Positions 1 to 7,022 of a DNA stretch of 16,229 nucleotides are shown here, piece after piece; the first letter of the stretch is position 1, and the number at the start of each line of letters is the position of its first letter. Location: assembly GCA_016928455.1 (NCBI GenBank), contig JAFGKP010000055.1:1-16229 (forward strand), given 5' to 3'. Below the pieces are notes generated by a model that was not told the origin of the DNA, searched no databases, and saw only the letters and a program-made list of their open reading frames with translations. This DNA is from Methanomicrobia archaeon. GTDB taxonomy: Archaea; Halobacteriota; Syntropharchaeia; Alkanophagales; Methanospirareceae. Made by a program: the position numbers and the translations under genes.

Positions 1-80
1 CGGGCTTGTGGTTCCCGGGCCTGGTGCCCTGAGTCAGTCGAGGATCTCGTTAAGCGGTACGGTGCGGAAAAGAGCAGTGG

Positions 81-88
81 CTTTAAGT
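81..88 (+). promoter_or_regulatory. Candidate TATA box for ADH synthase; describes 1-112
   Basis: CTTTAAGT lies 25 bases before the ATG at 113, so the transcript would have almost no leader. The same string occurs before the membrane-protein gene at 7756. The rest of 1-112 shows no gene I can support: frame 1 is open from the window edge but has no recognisable protein content. Confidence 0.45.
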
Positions 89-112
89 CCTTAATTACCT
101 TAATCTTGATCT

Positions 113-910
113 ATGTACAATCTCGGAAAGGAGATTCGGATGGAGCGAATCGTTGATCGAAAGACCCATCGGACGGTCATCGTGCCGATGGATCACGGTA
201 TAACCGCGGGTCCGATCTCCGGCCTGATCGACCTCCGCGCGACCGTGGACAAGGTGGCGGAAGGTGGTGCCAATGCCGTGCTCGGGCATATGGGTCTCCC
301 GCTCCATGGCCACCGCGGCTATGGCAAGGATATCGGACTCATCATCCACCTCTCGGCGAGCACCAGGCTCGGACCCGATCCGAACCATAAGGTGCTGGTC
401 ACCAGGGTGACGGACGCGATAAAAATCGGAGCGGACGCTGTCAGTGTCCATATCAATGTTGGCGCGGACGACGAGGCAGAGATGCTTACCGACCTCGGAC
501 GGGTGGCACGCACGTGCGATCAGTGGGGTATGCCGCTGCTCGCGATGATGTACCCCCGCGGTCCGAAGGTACAATCAGAGCACGAGGTTGAGTACGTCAA
601 GCATGCCGCGCGGGTCGGTGCGGAGCTCGGCGTCGATATGATCAAGACGAATTACACGGGCTCGCCAGAGACCTTCAAAGAGGTGGTGCAGGGCTGTCAG
701 ATACCGGTGGTCATCGCGGGCGGTCCGAAGATGGGCACCGAGCACGAGCTCTTCGAGATGATCTACGATGCGATCCGGGTTGGTGCGGCCGGCGTCTCTA
801 TAGGCCGTAATGTCTTTCAGGCTGAGGATCCGATACTACTCGTGCGTAAGATCTCGAAGCTGGTGCACGAGGGCTATACCGTCGAAGAGGCGATGAAGCT
901 CGGGCGGTGA
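113..910 (+). CDS. 2-amino-3,7-dideoxy-D-threo-hept-6-ulosonate (ADH) synthase
   Basis: A 265-residue class I aldolase-type (beta/alpha)8 protein. The archaeal family (MJ0400 type) condenses 6-deoxy-5-ketofructose 1-phosphate with aspartate semialdehyde to start the alternative shikimate route to aromatic amino acids. Visible family marks are VPMDHG (Asp27), the run GGANAVLGHMG, GHRGYGKDIG, MMYPRG (Tyr147) and IKTNYTG with the likely Schiff-base lysine Lys178, then the phosphate-binding end AGGPK and GAAGVSIGRN. The start at 113 is the only in-frame ATG before the conserved core; an in-frame TGA lies just upstream at 107-109. The protein begins a few residues shorter than MJ0400 as I remember it. 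It probably uses its own promoter and is monocistronic. A closely related alternative is class I fructose-bisphosphate aldolase, but the overall match favours ADH synthase. Confidence 0.9.
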   Translation: MYNLGKEIRMERIVDRKTHRTVIVPMDHGITAGPISGLIDLRATVDKVAEGGANAVLGHMGLPLHGHRGYGKDIGLIIHLSASTRLGPDPNHKVLVTRVTDAIKIGADAVSVHINVGADDEAEMLTDLGRVARTCDQWGMPLLAMMYPRGPKVQSEHEVEYVKHAARVGAELGVDMIKTNYTGSPETFKEVVQGCQIPVVIAGGPKMGTEHELFEMIYDAIRVGAAGVSIGRNVFQAEDPILLVRKISKLVHEGYTVEEAMKLGR

Positions 911-951
911 CTGAAAGAAGCACTTCTCGGTGCGGTATACGCCAGCCAGAA

Positions 952-964
952 TACTACCGTAGTA
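952..964 (+). promoter_or_regulatory. Perfect inverted repeat, possible operator
   Basis: TACTAC-C-GTAGTA is a 6+1+6 inverted repeat in the 104-base gap before the HTH regulator at 1015, upstream of a TTAACT/TATATC A/T-rich patch that could be its TATA box. It has no following T-run on the plus strand, so an operator is more likely than a terminator. Autoregulation by the adjacent HTH protein is an inference. Confidence 0.35.
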
Positions 965-1014
965 AAAAGAACCAAACGACTTAACTGTTGTTGCAGTATA
1001 TCTTACACTATCCC

Positions 1015-1755
1015 ATGGAACCCGAGCTCACCGTCCTCGAAGCCGCACGGATTCTCGGCGTCCATCCTGAGAGCGTGAAGCGCTGGATTCGCTACGGCGA
1101 GCTCCAGGCCGCCAAACACGGCATCCTCTATTATATCAAACGCAGTGATCTCGAGTCCTTCCAGCTACTCCGCGAGGAAGCCCACGCGCTCAGGAAGACA
1201 GACCCGCGCGCGTTCTGGAGCACCCCGCAGGGCGAATTCATCGCCAAAGTCGGCGAGCAGCTGGACGGCATAGTAACTGACCAGCCGCTCGGCATACTCG
1301 CACTGGAGCCCGGTGGGGTCTGCTTCGCTGAGCTCCTCGCACAGTATCGCACGGTAAAGAAAAGCCCGCAACCAACGCTCCTCAGCTTAAACGTGCTTGA
1401 TCCGCGTGTGCTCGAAGAGCAATTGCGAGCCGCCCGGGAACAGCTCCGCGGCCGGAAATTGCTCATCGTCGATGACGAGTCCTCCACCAGTACGTCGTAC
1501 AGGCTGGTAACGAGCCTCTGCTTCCGCCTTGCTGGGTTGTTGGGATTCGAGGACTTCTTCCTCAGAGATCTGGGCGAGTATTTTGAGATCATTATCGCTC
1601 CATTCCTGACTGGGCAGGTCGAAAACTTCGATCCCGTCCAAACCGCCAAACGGATCCCGCTTGCGGTCCATACCGACCATGTGGCGATCGCCTCATTCTT
1701 CGTGCGACGCCCGCGGAATCCTGATCGGCGAGCTGACCACGAATCCGCGGTCTAA
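1015..1755 (+). CDS. HTH - phosphoribosyltransferase-like regulator
   Basis: A 246-residue two-part protein. The N-terminus (about residues 4-50) is a MerR/excisionase-type helix-turn-helix with LTVLEAARILGVHPESVKRW, a tryptophan-arginine recognition helix and a short wing. The remainder resembles a type I phosphoribosyltransferase: GILALEPGGVCFAELLA in the middle and LLIVDDESSTSTSYR as the PRPP-binding loop with its two acidic residues. Such fusions usually act as ligand-sensing transcription regulators (PurR style), with the PRTase domain as sensor; that role is inferred. A TTG at 988 would add nine residues, but the ATG at 1015 lies right before the conserved HTH and is preferred. A MATE exporter begins 33 bases downstream on the same strand and may be co-transcribed, so transporter control is one possible job. 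Confidence 0.6.
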   Translation: MEPELTVLEAARILGVHPESVKRWIRYGELQAAKHGILYYIKRSDLESFQLLREEAHALRKTDPRAFWSTPQGEFIAKVGEQLDGIVTDQPLGILALEPGGVCFAELLAQYRTVKKSPQPTLLSLNVLDPRVLEEQLRAAREQLRGRKLLIVDDESSTSTSYRLVTSLCFRLAGLLGFEDFFLRDLGEYFEIIIAPFLTGQVENFDPVQTAKRIPLAVHTDHVAIASFFVRRPRNPDRRADHESAV

Positions 1756-1788
1756 ACGTAGATAAATCACCGCGTCCTTTGGGGACTC

Positions 1789-3126
1789 ATGGATAGGGCG
1801 ATCTATAAGCGTGTGATGGAGCTCGCGTATCCCGCGATCATCTCCAATCTTCTCTTCACCTTCCAGATCATTGCGGACACGATTATGCTCGGCCGATACC
1901 CCCCGGCAGATGTGAGCTTGAGTGCCGTTGGCGTCGTCTTTGCACTCTATCACATGTTCTTCCCGCTTACTACGGGCCTGGTCACCGGTTCGATCGCGAT
2001 CATCGCGCGGCGCTGGGGCGAGCGGGACTATGACGAGGCACAATTGGTCGCCACCGATACGATGATCACGCTCATCCTCATTTCGATCCCGATCGCGCTC
2101 TTCGGCCTCCTCGTCGGCCCCCACGTGATTTATTACCTCGGCGCGCGCGGTGCGGTCATAACAGAAGGTACGCGATATATCCGTGCGGTCTTCACCTTCT
2201 TCCCCTGTGTCGCGCTCGTTAGTACCTATCACGGCATCTTACGCGCGGCCGGCGACACGAAGACGCCGATGTACGTTGATCTCATTGCCAACGTCTACAA
2301 TGTCCTCATGAACTACACGCTCATCTTCGGCCACTTCGGGTTCCCCGAGCTCGGCGTCCTGGGCGCGGGTATCGCAACCGGCACCTCCTACGCCGTTGCA
2401 TTCAGCGTCTATCTGGTGCTCCAGCAGCGCCACAAATTGATCATCCATCCGGGTTACCGCAAAAAAATCCAGTACCGGCTGAAAACGGTAAAAAAGATGT
2501 TCCAAATTGGCATTCCGGCGGGCATCGATATGGCGATGTGGAGCTTTGCATCCATCATCTTCACCTGGATGATCTTATCGTTTGGCACACTCGGCTATTC
2601 CGGCTTCCAGATCGGGCTCCGTGCCGAGAGCATGGCGTACATGCCCGCGTTCGGGTTCGGCATCGCCGCCACGACACTCGCCGGCCAGTATCTGGGCGCG
2701 AAGAAAGAGGATCGGGCGAAGCAGGCGGTGCTCGCATCCACCTACCTCTGCCTGATCTTTATGGCCGTGGTCGGGCTCGTATTCATGCTCCTGCCTGAGT
2801 ATATCGCGATGGCCTTCACCAGCGACCGGGAAGTTAAGAGCTGGGCGGCGCTCTATCTCTTCATTATCAGTTTCTCAGAGCCGGCACTGGGCGCGTTCTT
2901 CACCATCGCCGGCGGCATGCGCGGTGCGGGCTATACCAAAGTGCCGATGCTCATCAATTTCGTCAGCCTCCTCGGGATCCGTGTCTCGCTCGCCTACGCG
3001 CTCGGGTTCATCCTCGGCTGGGGGCTCCTGGGTCTCTGGGTCGGCTTGACGATCGAGACCTTTATACGCGCGGCCGTTATCTACGCCGTCTTCCGTAAAG
3101 GAACGTGGATGAACGTGGCAGTGTAA
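1789..3126 (+). CDS. MATE-family multidrug/cation antiporter
   Basis: A 445-residue integral membrane protein with about twelve hydrophobic segments in two pseudo-repeats, the usual size and layout of the MATE (NorM/DinF-like) family. Family signals are the N-terminal AYPAIISNLLFTFQIIADTIMLG, the repeated GATNTASYAV-like segment GIATGTSYAVAFSVYL, the loop ILRAAGDTKTPMYVDLIANVYNVLMNY after membrane helix 4, and the matching second-half motif MRGAGYTKVPMLINFVSLLGIRV. These proteins export organic cations or metabolites in exchange for sodium ions or protons; the substrate cannot be told from sequence. It follows the HTH-PRTase regulator by 33 bases and converges with the IscU-like gene, the two stop codons being 20 bases apart. 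Confidence 0.9.
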   Translation: MDRAIYKRVMELAYPAIISNLLFTFQIIADTIMLGRYPPADVSLSAVGVVFALYHMFFPLTTGLVTGSIAIIARRWGERDYDEAQLVATDTMITLILISIPIALFGLLVGPHVIYYLGARGAVITEGTRYIRAVFTFFPCVALVSTYHGILRAAGDTKTPMYVDLIANVYNVLMNYTLIFGHFGFPELGVLGAGIATGTSYAVAFSVYLVLQQRHKLIIHPGYRKKIQYRLKTVKKMFQIGIPAGIDMAMWSFASIIFTWMILSFGTLGYSGFQIGLRAESMAYMPAFGFGIAATTLAGQYLGAKKEDRAKQAVLASTYLCLIFMAVVGLVFMLLPEYIAMAFTSDREVKSWAALYLFIISFSEPALGAFFTIAGGMRGAGYTKVPMLINFVSLLGIRVSLAYALGFILGWGLLGLWVGLTIETFIRAAVIYAVFRKGTWMNVAV

Positions 3127-3146
3127 AAACTGAGATACGGTGCAGC

Positions 3147-3593
3147 TCACCGTCTTTTCCGGTAATCCTCGAGTGCTGCCGTGAGCGCATCCAGAGCGAT
3201 CTCAGGCGTATGCTCTTCGTCATCAGGCACGCCACCGAGCGCGGATTTGATCGCGTCCGCATCGATCTGCGCGGCCTCTTCCACCGTCTTACCCTTCACC
3301 AATACCGTCACCGCGCTGCCAAAGGCTATGGTGGGGCCGCGAGCATCAGTAACAAATGTGCTGTCCGTGATCCTACCGTCTTTGATGCGGAGATGGAGCA
3401 GCAGGGTATGACCCTCCTGATTGGTTCCTTTTCCCACACCGTCCGGCTGCTCCAGCTCGCCCACGTTCTTTGGATTGAACGCCTCGTCAACCATCTTCTC
3501 ACCGAAGAAGCTCCGCTCCTCCTCCCTGATGTCCGCCTCCAGCTCATCGACCATCTCGTCGAAGGTCTTTGGTCGTTTTCTCATCATCATCAT
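3147..3593 (-). CDS. Cysteine-less NifU/IscU-like protein
   Basis: A 148-residue protein whose residues 38-145 align by eye with the IscU/NifU-N iron-sulfur scaffold: FNPKNVGELEQPDGVGKG, LHLRIKDGRITDSTF, VKGKTVEEAAQI, LGGVPDDEEH and ALTAALEDY are all in family order and spacing. The three cluster-binding cysteines are absent: by alignment they are replaced by Glu60 (in the NPxCGD position), Arg85 (FGCGAA position) and Thr129 (MHCS position). The whole protein has no cysteine. It therefore cannot build a cluster in the known way and may be a regulatory or structural relative. The first 37 residues are a charged helical extension. Four ATG codons are in a row at the start; any could be used. 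It begins 5 bases after the hisS stop, so the two genes form an operon. Confidence 0.75.
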   Translation of the reverse strand: MMMMRKRPKTFDEMVDELEADIREEERSFFGEKMVDEAFNPKNVGELEQPDGVGKGTNQEGHTLLLHLRIKDGRITDSTFVTDARGPTIAFGSAVTVLVKGKTVEEAAQIDADAIKSALGGVPDDEEHTPEIALDALTAALEDYRKRR

Positions 3594-3598
3594 CTCAT

Positions 3599-4915
3599 CT
3601 ACGTACTGTTCTTATCGTTTAACCGTGACTCAAAACGCGCTCGCAGGTGCTCCACACACGCGTCGACGCTCAGCTGCTCCTGCGAACCGGTAACAAGGTC
3701 CCGGAGCGTCACCACACCCGCCTGCAACTCGTTCGCACCGATCATCACGGCAAACAAATCGTTCCGGGCGTTGGCGTACTTGAGCTGCGCTTTCAGGCTC
3801 CGGTTCATCAAATCGATATGCGTGGGCACGTACTCCCGCAATCGAGACGCCATTTCAATGGCCGCACTCGTTATCGCGCGGTCTACGTTCTTATCTCCAA
3901 TCGGCACCACGACCACACCGCCCTGTCTCACGTCGCCCTCTGCTCGCTCAAAGATCTCCGCCAGGCGGTCGAAGCCGAACGCAAAACCAGTTGACGGGAT
4001 ATCTTCGCCCCCAAAGAGCTTCGCCAGCCGATACGAGCCGCCACCGCAGACCTGATTCTGCGCACCTAATTTCCCACCCACTTCGTAGATCTCGAAGACC
4101 ATACCCGTGTAATAATCAAGCCCCCGGGCGATTCCCAGGTTCAAGGTGTACGCAACGCGGTAAACCGCCAGAAGTTCCAGGAGCGCTTGCAGTTCCGATA
4201 ACGCTGCACTTTTCGCCGCAATGACCCCGCGATCGCGCGCCTCCTGCAACGTATCCTCCCCTTTTAACTCGATCAAATAGAGTAGATCGTCAATCAACGA
4301 CTGCTCGACACCCACATCCTCCATCAACTCGATCACCGCTGCGCGCTCACCCTTGTCGATCAGCCGCATCACGATAGCGTGCTGCTCCTCGTTCAGCGGT
4401 GTAGCAGCACGTAAAAGCTCCCGGATCAGTCCCACATGACCTACATGTAGTTCCGCTTGCACGTCTAACGCCGTTAACATGGCAAAAGCGAGCGCAATGA
4501 GCTCAGCCTGCGCCTCCGGACTGTCCGAGCCGATGATCTCGGTGCCAAACTGCCAGAACTCGCGGAATCGGCCCTTCTGCGGCTCCTCGTACCGGAAGCA
4601 GTTCCCGAAATAGTACCATTTCGTCGGCTTCGGCGCCATCTTTAGCTCATTCAGGTACATCCGAATCACGGAGGCCGTGATCTCGGGCCGTAACGCCAGA
4701 TGCCGACCACTCTTGTCCGCGAACTCATACATCTCCTTCAGAATCTCCTGCCCGGACTTCAGCGTAAAAAGCTCTGCACGCTCAAACGTGGGCGTTCTGA
4801 TCTCCTCATAGCCCCATCGCTCTGCAATCGCACGCATGCGCTCCTCCATAATCCGCCGCTTCCTCATCTCCTCCGGAAGGAAATCCCGGGTGCCCCGTGC
4901 TCGTTCGATCCGCAT
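3599..4915 (-). CDS. hisS: Histidyl-tRNA synthetase
   Basis: A 438-residue class II aminoacyl-tRNA synthetase that charges tRNA-His. The sequence shows the N-terminal GTRDFLPEEM, motif 1 region with PTFERAELF, the TLRPE-like LALRPEITASVIRMY, motif 2 with CFRYEEPQKGRFREFWQFGTEIIG, the histidine-binding signature ARGLDYYTGMVFEIY, and motif 3 with STGFAFGFDRL. The C-terminal anticodon-binding domain follows (VVVPIGDKNVDRAI, LKAQLKYANARNDLFAVMIG). Length is normal for archaeal HisRS. It ends with TAG and is followed at once by the cysteine-less IscU-like gene, so the two are probably one transcript. A TTTTATT box at 4961-4968 on this strand may be the promoter. Confidence 0.96.
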   Translation of the reverse strand: MRIERARGTRDFLPEEMRKRRIMEERMRAIAERWGYEEIRTPTFERAELFTLKSGQEILKEMYEFADKSGRHLALRPEITASVIRMYLNELKMAPKPTKWYYFGNCFRYEEPQKGRFREFWQFGTEIIGSDSPEAQAELIALAFAMLTALDVQAELHVGHVGLIRELLRAATPLNEEQHAIVMRLIDKGERAAVIELMEDVGVEQSLIDDLLYLIELKGEDTLQEARDRGVIAAKSAALSELQALLELLAVYRVAYTLNLGIARGLDYYTGMVFEIYEVGGKLGAQNQVCGGGSYRLAKLFGGEDIPSTGFAFGFDRLAEIFERAEGDVRQGGVVVVPIGDKNVDRAITSAAIEMASRLREYVPTHIDLMNRSLKAQLKYANARNDLFAVMIGANELQAGVVTLRDLVTGSQEQLSVDACVEHLRARFESRLNDKNST

Positions 4916-4960
4916 CGTGCTTCGTATCAGGTATTAAACATAAAAAAAGCACAGGGCTGA

Positions 4961-4968
4961 AATAAAAT
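4961..4968 (-). promoter_or_regulatory. Candidate TATA box for hisS
   Basis: On the minus strand this reads ATTTTATT, about 50 bases before the hisS start at 4915. A second A/T-rich patch at 4933-4947 is closer to the start and is an alternative. Confidence 0.35.
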
Positions 4969-5029
4969 CTTGGTGAACGAGCGTGAATAGATCGTTCCGG
5001 GACAGTATCCGAGGAGTACCGTTAGCGGG

Positions 5030-5039
5030 TATTTAAATA
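5030..5039 (+). promoter_or_regulatory. TATA box for the CxxC miniprotein
   Basis: TATTTAAATA is a near-perfect archaeal box A, about 40 bases before the ATG at 5071. It places the transcript start close to 5055-5060, just before or at the GGAGGT ribosome binding site at 5060-5065. Confidence 0.6.
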
Positions 5040-5070
5040 AGGAGCATCTATAATTATCTGGAGGTAAACC

Positions 5071-5253
5071 ATGATGAGAGGAAGATCCTTCGACAGAAAA
5101 CCTCGGCAGGGGTATGATCGCCCACCTCGGGAGATGCATACGGTCACGTGCGCGGACTGTGGTAAAGAATGTGAAGTACCATTCAAGCCCGATGGCACCC
5201 GGCCGGTTTACTGTCAGGAATGTTACCAGAAACATCGACCAAAACGCTTTTAG
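5071..5253 (+). CDS. CxxC-x17-CxxC zinc-binding miniprotein
   Basis: A 60-residue basic protein with an arginine-rich N-terminal tail (residues 1-20) and one zinc-ribbon-like module: CADC, exactly 17 residues, then CQEC, followed by KHRPKRF. This spacing matches the CxxC-x17-CxxC domain family that I recall from methanogens such as Methanosarcina. An additional Cys (ECEVPF) lies between the pairs. The function is unknown; the arginine-rich tail suggests nucleic-acid or ribosome binding, which is inference. Expression signals are strong: a TATTTAAATA box, a GGAGGT Shine-Dalgarno 5 bases before the ATG, and a stem-loop plus T-tracts downstream. A second ATG directly follows the first and is an equally possible start. 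Confidence 0.85.
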   Translation: MMRGRSFDRKPRQGYDRPPREMHTVTCADCGKECEVPFKPDGTRPVYCQECYQKHRPKRF

Positions 5254-5282
5254 TCGATCGCGACCTGGTGTGAGGTAAACGT

Positions 5283-5334
5283 TTTTCCTCTTGTCATGAC
5301 TGGAGGAAAATGTTTTTCTTTTTTGCATTTTTTT
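5283..5334 (+). terminator. Stem-loop and T-tract terminator after the CxxC gene
   Basis: TTTTCCTC at 5283-5290 pairs perfectly with GAGGAAAA at 5303-5310. The 12-base loop contains the palindrome GTCATGAC (5293-5300). Three T-tracts follow between 5312 and 5334. This is the layout of an intrinsic terminator and sits 30 bases past the stop codon of the miniprotein gene. Confidence 0.7.
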
Positions 5335-5434
5335 GCCTTGATTACGTGAGCGTAAGCTTTATTCGTTCTCCATACAGACAGCACGCATGACCGCTCATAA
5401 CTACGATGTCGAGGAGGGCTAGAAGCGGCGAACC

Positions 5435-6142
5435 ATGACGTTCCGGCTGATCTTTGTGATGGACCTGCTTGATGGCCGTGTTGTCCACGCTCAGCGGGGG
5501 CAGCGTGACCGGTATAGGCCGATAAACCGCTTCAGTTCCATCGTTTCGTCATCTGATCCGCTCCTGATCCTTCAGAAGCTCAAACCCCGGGAGCTCTATA
5601 TCGCTGATCTTAATCGACTCACGGGCAGGGGCGATAATCGCATCGTCGTAAAAGCGCTCCGGGGCAGGGCAGCGCACAGTATGCTGGATTACGGACTTCA
5701 CCAGTTCACCGAACTTCAGGAGGCAGGCACGGCAGGACTCGCTGATACCTTTGTGCTCGGCACGGAGACCGCTTCGCTCGAATTCATCGCCGCGGCCGCA
5801 TGCAGCGAGATACCGGTGAGTGTCAGCATCGATATTATCAATAACGAGATCCTGACACATGACCGGCAGCTGCAAGGAGCGCCACTCGACGTGATCAAAG
5901 TGCTCAATGACTATCCTCTCGAAGAGCTCATCGTCCTGAACCTGGATCGTGTAGGCGCGAGAAGCGGGATTGATCGTGCTTTTCTCGAAGCAGCAGCGGC
6001 GGTCTCTGATCATGCTCTTCTCTGTGGTGGTGGCATCAGACGGTATGATGACCTCGAGACCCTGCGTGCAATCGGTATTAAGGGCGCACTGGTTGCAACG
6101 GCCGTTCATGACGGCTCAATCCCGGTATCAGCCCTCCAGTAA
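5435..6142 (+). CDS. HisA-like (beta/alpha)8-barrel protein, COG1411-like
   Basis: A 235-residue relative of HisA (ProFAR isomerase). It begins with the barrel strand LIFVMDLLDGRVVHAQRG, where Asp10 matches the catalytic Asp of HisA, has a second acidic position at Asp133 in VSVSIDIINN, LNLDRVGARSG around Asp171, and ends with the phosphate-binding strands LLCGGGIRRYDDL and KGALVATAVHDG. It differs from true HisA in the loops and resembles the uncharacterised archaeal HisA-related group (COG1411, from memory). The substrate is unknown. The start at 5435 follows a GAGGAGG sequence at 5411-5417, 17 bases away and thus distant. An in-frame TAG at 5420-5422 bars any longer start. It is the first gene of a tight plus-strand run leading into DNA/RNA repair genes, with 7 bases to the next. 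Confidence 0.75.
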   Translation: MTFRLIFVMDLLDGRVVHAQRGQRDRYRPINRFSSIVSSSDPLLILQKLKPRELYIADLNRLTGRGDNRIVVKALRGRAAHSMLDYGLHQFTELQEAGTAGLADTFVLGTETASLEFIAAAACSEIPVSVSIDIINNEILTHDRQLQGAPLDVIKVLNDYPLEELIVLNLDRVGARSGIDRAFLEAAAAVSDHALLCGGGIRRYDDLETLRAIGIKGALVATAVHDGSIPVSALQ

Positions 6143-6149
6143 ACGAGCC

Positions 6150-7001
6150 ATGAGCACAGCGAGGAACTTCCAGACTGAGGTGCTGAACCTGCTGATACAG
6201 ATCCCTGAAGGCCGGGTGACAACCTATGGCGAGCTGGCACGCGCCCTGACCGGATCAGTTCGCGCTGCACGGGCCGTCGGGCAGGCCGTGGCCAGGAACC
6301 CGCAGCCCATAACCATTCCCTGTCACCGCGTGGTGCGCAGCACCGGCGAGGTCGGTGAGTACGGCGGTGGCGTGGCGATGAAGATACAACTGCTGCGCGC
6401 TGAGGGCGTTGAGATCGCAGGGGGTAAGGTGGTGGATTTCGAGCATAAAGTCTTCCGGTTCGAGGATGAGCAGGAGCAACTGAGATTCCTCACCGACCGG
6501 ATGTTTGGTAAGCTCACCACCTGGCTCCGAATCCTCGGCTATGATACCCTTTACGCCGCTGATATCCCACTCAGCCGCGATCAGGAAGACGAGGACAACG
6601 CCCTTGCCGCGTTCGCAGCGCGCGAGGGCAGGATACTACTCACGCGCGATAAGAATCTCGTCACATCGGCGATACGGAAAGGTGTGCACTGCGTGCTCAT
6701 CAAGACTGATGGGGTCCTGGATCAGCTACAGGAATTACTCCAGCATCACGTTCCTATAACGCTCGAGCCCGTTCCGGAGCGATGTAGCGAGTGCAACGCG
6801 CGGATACGGAAAGTGGCTGCCCGGGAGTCCGCTCTGCTCAGGCACAACAGGTACGTGCCTCAGGACATGATCGGTACCTGGGAGTTCTGGGTCTGCGACC
6901 GCTGCGGCAGGATCTACTGGGAAGGGAGCCACTGGCGCGATATCCGCGAGCGGCTAAAGCGCCTGAACGGTAACGAGGATTGTAGATCAGATGGTGAATA
7001 G
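6150..7001 (+). CDS. O6-alkylguanine-DNA alkyltransferase fused to Mut7-C nuclease domain
   Basis: A 283-residue fusion. Residues 5-90 are the C-terminal domain of the O6-alkylguanine repair protein: RVTTYGELARAL, the DNA-binding helix RAARAVGQAVARNP with its arginine, the active-site IPCHRVV (acceptor Cys58) and GEVGEYGGGVAMKIQLL. The acceptor cysteine is present, so this is not an alkyltransferase-like protein without activity. Residues 112-273 are a Mut7-C (PIN-like RNase) domain: FLTDRMFGKLTTWLRILGYDT with Asp116, ILLTRDKNL with Asp167, and a four-cysteine zinc ribbon, C212/C215 and C249/C252. The two domains read through in one frame without a break. The longer frame back to 5970 overlaps the upstream gene, so the ATG at 6150 is chosen. 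Endonuclease V follows 21 bases downstream, which supports a nucleic-acid repair unit. Confidence 0.85.
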   Translation: MSTARNFQTEVLNLLIQIPEGRVTTYGELARALTGSVRAARAVGQAVARNPQPITIPCHRVVRSTGEVGEYGGGVAMKIQLLRAEGVEIAGGKVVDFEHKVFRFEDEQEQLRFLTDRMFGKLTTWLRILGYDTLYAADIPLSRDQEDEDNALAAFAAREGRILLTRDKNLVTSAIRKGVHCVLIKTDGVLDQLQELLQHHVPITLEPVPERCSECNARIRKVAARESALLRHNRYVPQDMIGTWEFWVCDRCGRIYWEGSHWRDIRERLKRLNGNEDCRSDGE

Positions 7002-7022
7002 GAACGACGAACACGTATAAAC

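Noticed and set aside
1..112. Tail of an upstream gene in frame 1
   Set aside because: The frame is open from the edge but runs into the ADH synthase gene and shows no recognisable protein end.
3105..4055. 316-residue plus-strand open frame
   Set aside because: It is antisense to the IscU-like gene and hisS, with serine/arginine-rich composition typical of shadow frames.
5387..5422. Possible pyrrolysine read-through of the in-frame TAG upstream of the HisA-like gene
   Set aside because: TAG ends several other genes here (hisS, the CxxC protein, the membrane protein) and the extra 15 residues carry no family similarity. The short frame may just be leader sequence.
5970..6149. N-terminal extension of the alkyltransferase fusion back to 5970
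   Set aside because: It overlaps the HisA-like gene in another frame and has no similarity to the family; the ATG at 6150 fits the domain start.
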